64,000 bases of DNA from Roseimaritima sediminicola. Its GTDB lineage: Bacteria > Planctomycetota > Planctomycetia > Pirellulales > Pirellulaceae. Positions 18,602-26,531 of the stretch are shown piece after piece (position 1 is the stretch's first letter; every line of letters begins with the position of its first letter). The notes below the pieces were generated by a model that saw only the letters and a program-made list of their open reading frames with translations, ran no database searches and had not been told where the DNA came from. Location of the stretch: the NCBI RefSeq assembly GCF_009618275.1, contig NZ_WIAD01000006.1, positions 135,577 to 199,576 of the forward strand. Direction: 5' to 3'. A program made the position numbers and the translations under genes.

Positions 18602-19966
18602 ATGCTGGGTTTGCTGGTTTTGCGACTGCGTTTTGCGACAGGTGTGCTGCTGTTCGGCCTGGGGCTACAGACGCTCTCTCCGGCCGTGCTGGCCGCCGAC
18701 GACTGGCCGCAGTGGATGGGCCCGACTCGCGACGGCGTGTACCGAGAGGACGGACTGATTCGTTCGATCCCAGCCGACGGACTGCCCATCAAATGGCGCG
18801 TGCCGATCGCAGCCGGTTACGCCGGTCCCGCGGTTCAGGGTGACCGTGTGTTCGTGGCGGATTATTTGCGGCGGTCGGGCGAGGTGGTCAATGATCCCGG
18901 GCAACGGGCGGAACTGCAAGGACAGGAACGCGTGCACTGTCTGGATGCCAAGACCGGCGAAACGTTGTGGCAACATGCCTACGAACGCCCCTACAGCATC
19001 TCCTATCCCAACGGCCCGCGTTGTACGCCCACGGTGGACGAGGACCGCGTGTATTTTCTGGGCAGCGAAGGCGACCTGCTGTGTTTGCAAGTCGACGATG
19101 GGCAAGTTGTCTGGCAACGCAGCTTTACCAAAGATTTCGGGGCGCCGGTGCCGATCTGGGGATTCGCTTCGCATCCGTTGGTCGAAGGCGATCTGTTGAT
19201 CTGCATGGTGGGCGGCGAGGGGCAGACCGTAGTGGCCTTTGACAAACACACCGGCGAAGTCCGCTGGAAAGGGCTGGATGCGAGCGAAGTCGGGTATTGT
19301 CCACCGGTCATCGTCGAAGCCGGCGGAGTACGCCAACTGGTGGTCTGGCACGCCGACGCCCTGGTCAGTTTAAATCCTGCCGATGGCCAGCCCTACTGGA
19401 GCGTCGACCTGAAACCCAGTTACGGGATGTCGGTTTCGCGGCCCCAGCGTGAAGGCGATCGGCTGTACGCCAGCGGTATCCACAGCACGTCGGTGATGCT
19501 GCAATTAAAACAGGACGAACCCGACGTGACCGAACTGTGGCGGGGTGAACGCAACCACGCGGTGTATACCTGTAACAGCACGCCGCTGATGGACGGTGGC
19601 GTGATCTTCGGCGCGGATTGCCACAAGGGGTCCTTGATCGCTGCCGACGTCCAGACCGGCAAGCGGTTGTGGGATACGTTCCAGTTCACCCAGCCCGAGC
19701 AGCGCCGCTTCGTCAAACAGGGCACGGTCTTCCTAACGCGGTTGGCCGGCACCGATCGTTACCTGTTGTTCAGCGAAACGGGCGATCTGATTTTGGCGAC
19801 GTTGACCGCCGACGGCTATGAAGAGCACGGCCGGTTCCACGTTGTCGAACCGACCAACACGGCGATGGGCCGTCAGGTCGTGTGGAGTCATCCCGCCTAT
19901 GCCGGCCGCACGGCGTTCATTCGTAACGACAAAGAGATCGTCGCGGTGGATCTAGCTAGGCGATAA
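18602..19966 (+). CDS. PQQ-type beta-propeller protein, exported
   Basis: 454 residues. A signal peptide ends near residue 30 (LSPAVLAAD). The rest is a series of propeller blades with the PQQ/BamB-like phrases [42 protein letters not shown] and [16 protein letters not shown]. Planctomycetes carry many such proteins without PQQ-enzyme active sites, and I see no catalytic motif. Its 3' end overlaps the oppositely oriented DUF1501 gene by 11 bases. Confidence 0.88.
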   Translation: MLGLLVLRLRFATGVLLFGLGLQTLSPAVLAADDWPQWMGPTRDGVYREDGLIRSIPADGLPIKWRVPIAAGYAGPAVQGDRVFVADYLRRSGEVVNDPGQRAELQGQERVHCLDAKTGETLWQHAYERPYSISYPNGPRCTPTVDEDRVYFLGSEGDLLCLQVDDGQVVWQRSFTKDFGAPVPIWGFASHPLVEGDLLICMVGGEGQTVVAFDKHTGEVRWKGLDASEVGYCPPVIVEAGGVRQLVVWHADALVSLNPADGQPYWSVDLKPSYGMSVSRPQREGDRLYASGIHSTSVMLQLKQDEPDVTELWRGERNHAVYTCNSTPLMDGGVIFGADCHKGSLIAADVQTGKRLWDTFQFTQPEQRRFVKQGTVFLTRLAGTDRYLLFSETGDLILATLTADGYEEHGRFHVVEPTNTAMGRQVVWSHPAYAGRTAFIRNDKEIVAVDLARR

Positions 19967-21407
19967 TGTCGGTGATCGGGTGGCCGAAGTCTCGCTCCAA
20001 GCGTTTGTGGCCGGGCACTTCCAGGCGTTGCGGCTGGAGGCCCAGTTGGTGGAGGATCGTGGCGTGCACGTCGGTCACGTAGTGGGGTTGTTCGACGGCG
20101 TGGAAACCGATTTCGTCGGTCGCCCCGTGCACGACGCCTCCCTTCAAACCACCGCCGGCCATCCAGACGCTGAAGCCGAAGGGATGGTGGTCGCGGCCGT
20201 CGGCTCCCTGCGATCCCGGCGTCCGTCCGAACTCGGTTGCGAATACGACCAGAGTTTCGTCCAGCATGCCGCGCTGTTTTAAATCCTGCAGCAGCCCGGC
20301 GATCGGCCGGTCGACCTGTCCGGCCAGTTTCGAATGCATCGCCTTTAACTTGGAGTGTTGGTCCCAGGCCCCGGCCGCACCGCCACCGTGCTGGATCTGA
20401 ATAAATCGGACGCCCTGCTCGGCAAAGCGGCGGGCGGCCAATAGTTGTTGGCCAAAGTCCTTGGTTTCCGGCTGGTCCAAGCCGTACAACTTGTGCGTCG
20501 CTTCGGTCTCGCCAGAAAAGTCGATGATGCCGGGCACGGCCGTCTGCATCCGGTAGGCCAGTTCGTAGGACTTAGTCCGGGCCGACAGCGTGGCATCGCC
20601 CGGGTACTGCTGGGCCGTCAAGTGATTCAGCCGCTGTACCAGGTCGAAGCTGAGGCGTTGCTCGGCGGGCGTGATGTCGCCTTCGGGCGTGGCATAGTCC
20701 AGCGGATTCTGCGGATCGACCTTCAGCGGCACGGCATCATAGGCGGGCCCCAGGTAGTGGCCATCGCGGCGATCGAAGAACCGCGGTCCCATGCTGATGA
20801 ACTGCGGCAGGTTTTCGTTCAAGGTGCCCAGACCCCAATTCACCCAGGCACCGATCGTCGGCACGCGGGGTTCGAGCATGTGGCGGCCGGAGTGGAACTG
20901 GACCTGGGCCCCGTGGTTGTCGTCGGTCGTCCACATCGAACGGATCACGGCCAAATCGTCGACGACCGAACCGATGTGCGGGAACCAGTCGCTGACCTCG
21001 ATACCGCTCTGACCGTGTTTGCGAAATCCGACCTGCAAGGGGTACAGCTTGTTTCGTTGTTGACCGTTGGCATCGTTAACGACCACGACGCGAACGTTCT
21101 TCAGCCGTTCCGGATCATTGACGTGGGCGAAGGGCGTTTCCGAGATCGACTTGCCGGCCAACCGATTCAGCATCGGCTTGGGGTCAAAGCTTTCCATGTG
21201 GCTGACCCCGCCCCGCATGAACAGCCAGATCACGTTCTTGGCTCGCGGCGCAAAATGAGGCTGGCCGCTGGGCGGTTGCCAGAGCGAGTCTGGTCTGCCA
21301 GCGGCCAGGTCGTTGTGCAGCATCGTTCCCAATGCCAACGAACCGAAACCCAACGCTCCCCCGAGAAACGCTCGGCGGTCCTGGCGATGATTCTGGGGCA
21401 TGGTCAT
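19956..21407 (-). CDS. DUF1501 protein with Tat signal (sulfatase-like fold)
   Basis: 483 residues. The twin-arginine signal reads [18 protein letters not shown]. The body shows family phrases: [56 protein letters not shown] and [25 protein letters not shown]1501 proteins share the alkaline phosphatase/sulfatase-type fold and almost always sit beside a DUF1549/DUF1553 cytochrome protein, as here, with 12 bases between the two genes. Function is uncharacterised; a joint role at or outside the inner membrane is inferred. Confidence 0.92.
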   Translation of the reverse strand: MTMPQNHRQDRRAFLGGALGFGSLALGTMLHNDLAAGRPDSLWQPPSGQPHFAPRAKNVIWLFMRGGVSHMESFDPKPMLNRLAGKSISETPFAHVNDPERLKNVRVVVVNDANGQQRNKLYPLQVGFRKHGQSGIEVSDWFPHIGSVVDDLAVIRSMWTTDDNHGAQVQFHSGRHMLEPRVPTIGAWVNWGLGTLNENLPQFISMGPRFFDRRDGHYLGPAYDAVPLKVDPQNPLDYATPEGDITPAEQRLSFDLVQRLNHLTAQQYPGDATLSARTKSYELAYRMQTAVPGIIDFSGETEATHKLYGLDQPETKDFGQQLLAARRFAEQGVRFIQIQHGGGAAGAWDQHSKLKAMHSKLAGQVDRPIAGLLQDLKQRGMLDETLVVFATEFGRTPGSQGADGRDHHPFGFSVWMAGGGLKGGVVHGATDEIGFHAVEQPHYVTDVHATILHQLGLQPQRLEVPGHKRLERDFGHPITDIIA

Positions 21408-21419
21408 GGGCGTGTCTCT

Positions 21420-24400
21420 TTATCGAATCGAAACAAAATCGTTATGGTTCATCAGGGTGTGAACGAGCCGCGTTCGCACGCGCCGCGCAAACGCTTCCTC
21501 ATCGTCCGCCGCCGCATAGCTGAAGTCGCCAGACTTTGGATTACCGTTGTCGCCGAGGTCGCCAGACTTTGGACCCGCCGACGTGCCCCCTTCTTTATGC
21601 TGCTCGCGCCACAAGCGCCGCAGAGCGTCACAGTACTCGAGGCAGGCGGCCAGTTCCTGTGGATCGGGCTGGCGACCCAGCAAAGCCGTAAACACACCGG
21701 TCACCATCACGGCGTCGTCCTCTGTCTGACCGTTCGCATCACCGCTCGAGGCGGCCAAGTGGTCACCGATGCGGCCGGCCATCTCCAGCGTCAGCTTGCT
21801 GTTGGCCATCGCCAGAGCTTGCTGTGGGACCACGCTCTCCACACGGCGGTAACACTGCAGCAGATCGGCATCGTCGAACATCGATAAAAAGCGATTGTGA
21901 TCGTCGCGAGAATGGCGGAAGTAAATGCTGCGGCGGACCGAATCGCCATCGACCGCGACCGAGGGTCCGCCGATCTCCAGATCCAGGACGCCGGCCAGGT
22001 GCAAGACGGTGTCTCGCACCACTTGCGCTTCCATACGCCGCGTATGGGCGTGCCAGTACAAATCGTTTTCCGGGTCGGCATTCAGGCTGGCCGGATCGGC
22101 CGCAGCGGTCGAGGTATCACGCTGGTAGGCGTCGGAGGTACAGATCAAGCGGTGCAGATGACGGAAGCTCCAGCCCGATTCGATGAATTCGCTGGCCAGG
22201 TAATCCAGCACTTCGTGCAGCACTGGCTGTGGCGTTTGCAGGCCGAAGTCGAACACGTTCTCGACCAGCGGTTCACCGAAATGACGCATCCACACATGGT
22301 TCACCGCGACGCGTGCGGTCAGGGGGTTCTCGCGAGCCGTCATCCAGCGGGCGAGGGCCAGCCGACGGCCGCTGCTGGTCGCCGGATAGACCGCCGGGTA
22401 GTCTTCAAATTTGTGTTCCGGCGTTTCGAGGGCCTTGCGCGAGGCGCGAACGCTGCGGTAGGAGCCTTCGCCCGCGCGGGCCGCCTGCAACTGCTTCTCG
22501 GCCGCTTGCACCAGCTTTTCGGCTTGCTGTTGTTTCTTCTCGTCCTCGCCGGCTTCGAGCAACTTCAACGCCGCTTCGGCCCGTTGCTGGAACGCCTGGT
22601 CGATGGCCGCTTGCTCTGCCAGCGATTCGGCGGCCGTGGGATCGTCGCCAGCGTAACGGGCGGTGTCTGCGGCCAAGGCCGAAGCCAGCGCGGTGCGTTC
22701 GGCTTTGGCTAACTCCCAAGCCGCCGCCGCACGTTCGGCAGCTGCTTTGGCATCGGCGACGCTGCTGGTGCCGGCCGCCGCCGGGGCATTCGCCGCGGGT
22801 TTCAGCGTTACGTCGGCGGCCAGCGAGCGGATGGTGATCGCATCGAAGGCTGCGGTCGCATCGAACGGAGCCAGGGAAAACGTGCCCTCGGGGCGGCGAT
22901 CGGGCAACTGGTAAGCCAGCACGAAAGCGTCATCGATCCAGACGTTGACCAGCCGGTCGCGAACGGCAAATCGCAGGTTGAGAGGTTTGTCCAGCGGGAT
23001 CGGCATCGCCACGCGGCCGTCGCCGGGGTACTGCGTTTTGCCATCTCGCGACAACGCCACCTGGACCTTGGGACCCGGCGCATGGGCGCTGGTGTAGACC
23101 GATTGGCTGTACCGGCCATCCTCGCTGGCGTCGAAACGGAAGGTCACGCTGCGGTAGGTCGGCCCGCCGGTGGTCGTGTACCGGCACCGCACTTCGAAAT
23201 CTCGTGGCAGGGTGTGACGCAGCCGCAGCGATGCCTGGTCCCGGTTCGCTTGCGACTGAATCAGCATCCCGTCGCGATACTCCCAACCCGGCCCGGACAG
23301 CTCCCAGTCGTCGGGCGCGGCCGCATCGAAGTCGTCGTGGAAATGAAACGACGGCTCGGTCGACGGTTCGGCATCAGCCTTCTGGCGAGCGACCTCGACA
23401 GCCTGGTGGGCTTTGTCCAGCCGTTGTTTTGCCGCAGCAACCTTCGCGTCGGCCGCGGCGATCAGGCTCTGCTGGGCTTCCGGACGCAGTGCCGGAGCGT
23501 AGCTTTGCGGCGGCAGCCGGACCGGTTCGATGGGCGGTTGGTAGGACGCAAACAACTCCGGAACGCTGGGCGAAATCGTCGTCTCTAGATCCGGCTGGGT
23601 GGGGTCGCCACGGAGGTGCAGGTGTGTGGTCGCATCCAGGTGGTTGTCGAACACGCGCGGCAGGCCATCGGCATCAAAGTCGCTGGTTCCCGGCACCGGG
23701 TCCAAACGAACCTGATGCGGTTCGAACAAGGCGCGAAACTGATAGTAATCTTTGTGGCTGATCGGATCGTATTTGTGGTCGTGGCATTTGGCGCAGTTCA
23801 GGGTCAGTCCCAGGAACGCCTTACCGGTGTGTTCGACCGTGCTGTCCAGCCACGTGGTGCGGTTGAACAGGTAGTAGTTGCGAGCCAGGAAACCGGTCGC
23901 GGCCAGGGCGTCGCGGTCGGTGGGCGCGAGTTCGTCGCCAGCGAGCATCTCGTGGATCATCCGGTCGTAGCCCTTGTCGGCGTTCAGCGACGCGATGATC
24001 CAGTCGCGCCAGTGCCACATGTGTTTCTGGCTGTAACGCAGTTGTTTGCCCAGGCCGTACCAATCGGAGTATCGCCACACGTCCATCCAGTGACGCGCCC
24101 AGCGGACGCCGTGCTGGGGGTCGTGCAGCAATTCGTCGACGATCACCTCCCAGCGACGATCGTCGTTCAATTGTTCGACGGTCGGCGGCAATCCGATCAA
24201 ATCCAAGTACAGCCGCCGCAGCCGCAGCGAACGCGGGGCGAGGCCGACCGGACGAACACCGGCTTGGGCGTGGCGGGCCGCAAGCAGGGCATCGATGGGG
24301 TTCGTGGCAGCCGAGCCATCGGCACCGGCGACTTCGGGAACAGCCGGCCGCGAGATGGGCTGAAACGCCCAGTGTTCCAGGGGCCCGCCGGGAACCGCTT

Positions 24401-24749
24401 CTTCGGGAGCCGGAGCGCCCTGGTCGATCCAGCGCCGCAGCATCTGGACCTCTTCGGCCGTCAGCGGCGAACCCTCATGGGGCGGCGGCATCCGCAGATC
24501 GTCCTCGGCCGTCACCCGTTCGATCAGCGAACTCGCCTCGGCATCGCCCGGATACACCGCCCCGCCCTCTTCCATCAGGGGCACCGTTTCCAGCCGCAGG
24601 CCGGCTTCCTGCTTCAGACGGCCGTGGCAGGCATAGCACTTGGTCTCCAGCAGCGGCTTGACTTTCGTCAGGTAGTCCACTTCCGTTTCGGCCAAGCCGT
24701 CCACGGTGCCCAGCAGCAAAAGGACGAAGCAGAGAAGAGAACGGAGCAT
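21420..24749 (-). CDS. Planctomycete cytochrome protein with DUF1549 and DUF1553 domains
   Basis: 1109 residues with a signal peptide of about 20 residues. The first heme motif CYACH is at 38-42, in the planctomycete cytochrome C domain (PSCyt1). DUF1549 covers about 150-350 and carries a second motif CAKCHDHKYDP at 319-329. A lectin/LamG-like insert lies at about 465-620, then a coiled Ala/Glu/Lys-rich region (about 640-760). DUF1553 follows to the end (for example RRLALARWMTARENPLTARVAVNHVWMRHFG). Residues 1060-1077 come from two repeat units inserted in frame (see findings). Paired with the DUF1501 gene downstream. Confidence 0.92.
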   Translation of the reverse strand: MLRSLLCFVLLLLGTVDGLAETEVDYLTKVKPLLETKCYACHGRLKQEAGLRLETVPLMEEGGAVYPGDAEASSLIERVTAEDDLRMPPPHEGSPLTAEEVQMLRRWIDQGAPAPEEAVPGGPLEHWAFQPISRPAVPEVAGADGSAATNPIDALLAARHAQAGVRPVGLAPRSLRLRRLYLDLIGLPPTVEQLNDDRRWEVIVDELLHDPQHGVRWARHWMDVWRYSDWYGLGKQLRYSQKHMWHWRDWIIASLNADKGYDRMIHEMLAGDELAPTDRDALAATGFLARNYYLFNRTTWLDSTVEHTGKAFLGLTLNCAKCHDHKYDPISHKDYYQFRALFEPHQVRLDPVPGTSDFDADGLPRVFDNHLDATTHLHLRGDPTQPDLETTISPSVPELFASYQPPIEPVRLPPQSYAPALRPEAQQSLIAAADAKVAAAKQRLDKAHQAVEVARQKADAEPSTEPSFHFHDDFDAAAPDDWELSGPGWEYRDGMLIQSQANRDQASLRLRHTLPRDFEVRCRYTTTGGPTYRSVTFRFDASEDGRYSQSVYTSAHAPGPKVQVALSRDGKTQYPGDGRVAMPIPLDKPLNLRFAVRDRLVNVWIDDAFVLAYQLPDRRPEGTFSLAPFDATAAFDAITIRSLAADVTLKPAANAPAAAGTSSVADAKAAAERAAAAWELAKAERTALASALAADTARYAGDDPTAAESLAEQAAIDQAFQQRAEAALKLLEAGEDEKKQQQAEKLVQAAEKQLQAARAGEGSYRSVRASRKALETPEHKFEDYPAVYPATSSGRRLALARWMTARENPLTARVAVNHVWMRHFGEPLVENVFDFGLQTPQPVLHEVLDYLASEFIESGWSFRHLHRLICTSDAYQRDTSTAAADPASLNADPENDLYWHAHTRRMEAQVVRDTVLHLAGVLDLEIGGPSVAVDGDSVRRSIYFRHSRDDHNRFLSMFDDADLLQCYRRVESVVPQQALAMANSKLTLEMAGRIGDHLAASSGDANGQTEDDAVMVTGVFTALLGRQPDPQELAACLEYCDALRRLWREQHKEGGTSAGPKSGDLGDNGNPKSGDFSYAAADDEEAFARRVRTRLVHTLMNHNDFVSIR
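21519..21573. repeat. Family E repeat, two direct copies inside a coding region
   Basis: GCTGAAGTCGCCAGACTTTG (21519 onward) and CGAGGTCGCCAGACTTTGGA (21554-21573) are the same unit as the intergenic elements near 25.1 and 46.9 kb. Here they lie in the cytochrome gene and encode PKSGDLG and PKSGDFS on the minus strand without breaking the frame. Confidence 0.9.
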
Positions 24750-24767
24750 GGATGAGCCATCCAGATA

Positions 24768-25049
24768 GAGTCGCCTTTCGCTCCGCGAAAGTTGTGGAAA
24801 CAGAGTCGTCTTTCGCTCCGCGAAAGTTGTGGAAACAGAGTCGCCTTTCGCTCCGCGAAAGTTGTGGAAACAGAGTCGCCTTTCGCTCCGCGAAAGTTGT
24901 GGAGGTGGTTTATAGCTGCTTTGTACTACTTTCGCGGAGCGAAAGGCGACACTCGGCTACTTTCGCGGAGCGAAAGGCGACACTCGACTACTTTCGCGGA
25001 GCGAAAGGCGACACTCGACTACTTTCGCGGAGCGAAAGGCGACACTCGA
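24768..25049. repeat. Family C repeat arrays in head-to-head inverted arrangement
   Basis: Left arm 24768-24902: four units with a 35-bp period containing CTTTCGCTCCGCGAAAG. Right arm 24926-25049: four units with a 31-bp period containing the reverse complement CTTTCGCGGAGCGAAAG. The arms are separated by 23 bases. Each unit is itself a hairpin (TTTCGC/GCGAAA stem), and the two arms together could form a long cruciform. It fills the spacer between the two cytochrome gene pairs. Confidence 0.9.
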
Positions 25050-25065
25050 TTACTGGTAAACGCGT

Positions 25066-25150
25066 CCAGGTTTAACTTTGGGGTAGCCGAGTTCGCCAGA
25101 GATTGGATCGAGGCAACGAAAAGATCCAAAGTCTGGCGACTTCAGCTATG
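25066..25150. repeat. Family E element, long form
   Basis: GAGTTCGCCAGAGATTGGAT at the left end pairs imperfectly with GATCCAAAGTCTGGCGACTTC at the right end. Same layout as 2562-2648. Together with the family C arrays it accounts for the 24750-25182 gap; no gene is visible there. Confidence 0.75.
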
Positions 25151-25182
25151 ACCAGACTCGAAAATCAACTGTTGACGAACCT

Positions 25183-26526
25183 CTATGCCAGGATGTCGGT
25201 GAACCGGCCGGTGCTGTCGCCGATCGATTCGGCTGGGGTTCCCAGGGTGTCGAGCATCGTCAGGAACAGGTTGGCCATCGGCGTTTCCTCTTTGCGGACG
25301 ATGTGTTCGCCGGTGCGGAACTGGCCGCCTGCGCCGCCCGCAAACACGATCGGCAATTCGTGGTGCTGATGGCGGTTGCCGTCGCTGATCCCGCTGCCGT
25401 ACATGACCATGCTGTGATCCAGCAGGGTGCCGGTGCCTTCGGAGACACTGTCCATCTTCTCGAGGAAGTAGGCGAATTGTTCGACCAGGTAGTGGTCGAT
25501 TATCGACAGGCTCTTCACCTTGTCGGCGTGGTTGCGGTGATGGCTTAGCGCGTGGTGAGCGTCGTTGACGCCGGCTTCTTTGTAGACGCGGTTGCCACCG
25601 GCGTTGTCCAGCATCAGCGTAGCGACACGGGTGGAGTCGGTCTGGAAGCCCAGCACCATGATGTCGTACATCAACCGAGCGTGTTCGCGGAACGTTTCCG
25701 GGCGTCCATCGGGAACTTTCAAATCGGGCATCGCGGCCCGCTCTTCCGCTTCGGTCAACTCGATGCGGCGTTCCAGATCGCGAACCGACGAGAAGTACTC
25801 GTCGATCTTGCGTTTGTCGGAACCGCCGGCGCGTTTCAGCAGTGCCTTGGCGTCACTGGCCACGACGTCCAGCACGCTTTGGCGATAGAAATCGCGTTCG
25901 CGTCGACCCTTGACGTCGCCGTTGCCGAACAGGCGTTCGAAGGCGGCCTTGGGCGTCACCTCCTTGCTCATCGGCTGGGTGGGGCTGCGCCAGGAGATGT
26001 TCGAGGAATAGGCACAGCTGTAACCGCTGTCACAGCTGCCCGCATTGCGGCTGGTCGTCAGCCCCAGTTCGATCGAGCTGAGTTTGGTTTGGCCTTCCAA
26101 TTGGCGAGCGGCGACCTGGTCGACCGAAACGCCGACATAGATGTTGCTGGCCGTTTTGACGGGATGGGCGGCGGTCAGGAACGTGGCCGAACAGCGAGCG
26201 TGGTCGCCGGCACCGTCGCCGTGGGCGCGTCCTTGGTCGAGGGCCAGTCCCGAGATCACGTTCAGTTTCGACTTGAACGGCTCCAAAGGCTTGAGCGTCT
26301 TGGACAGTTGCCAATCACGCCCTTGGCCCTGGGGCGTCCAATCGGGCATGATCGCGCCGTTGGGAAAGAAGATGCAAGCCATGCGCGTCGGCGCCGTCGC
26401 CGGAGTGCCGGCCGCCGCCTGGGCGACACCTTGCACCGAGGGCAGCATGGCATCCAACAGAGGCAGGCCCACGAGGGCGCCCGCACCACGCAAAAACGTT
26501 CGGCGTTTAAGATTCAGCTGCGACAT
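25183..26526 (-). CDS. DUF1552 protein with Tat signal
   Basis: 447 residues. The N-terminus LKRRTFLRGAGALVGLPLLD is a twin-arginine signal. Family phrases include MACIFFPNGAIMPDWTP, LNVISGLALDQ, AHGDGAGDHARCSATFLTAAHP, SSIELGL and HHALSHHRNHADKVKSL. The DUF1552 fold is related to that of DUF1501. Starts five bases after the DUF1592 gene, so the pair is one operon, as in most planctomycetes. Function is uncharacterised. Confidence 0.92.
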   Translation of the reverse strand: MSQLNLKRRTFLRGAGALVGLPLLDAMLPSVQGVAQAAAGTPATAPTRMACIFFPNGAIMPDWTPQGQGRDWQLSKTLKPLEPFKSKLNVISGLALDQGRAHGDGAGDHARCSATFLTAAHPVKTASNIYVGVSVDQVAARQLEGQTKLSSIELGLTTSRNAGSCDSGYSCAYSSNISWRSPTQPMSKEVTPKAAFERLFGNGDVKGRRERDFYRQSVLDVVASDAKALLKRAGGSDKRKIDEYFSSVRDLERRIELTEAEERAAMPDLKVPDGRPETFREHARLMYDIMVLGFQTDSTRVATLMLDNAGGNRVYKEAGVNDAHHALSHHRNHADKVKSLSIIDHYLVEQFAYFLEKMDSVSEGTGTLLDHSMVMYGSGISDGNRHQHHELPIVFAGGAGGQFRTGEHIVRKEETPMANLFLTMLDTLGTPAESIGDSTGRFTDILA

Positions 26527-26531
26527 GGTGA

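Noticed and set aside
20445..21887. 480-residue open frame on the plus strand
   Set aside because: It lies antisense to the DUF1501 and DUF1553 genes, has no domain logic and reflects high-GC codon bias.
23616..24755. 379-residue open frame on the plus strand
   Set aside because: Antisense to the DUF1549/DUF1553 gene, whose heme motifs and signal peptide are unambiguous.
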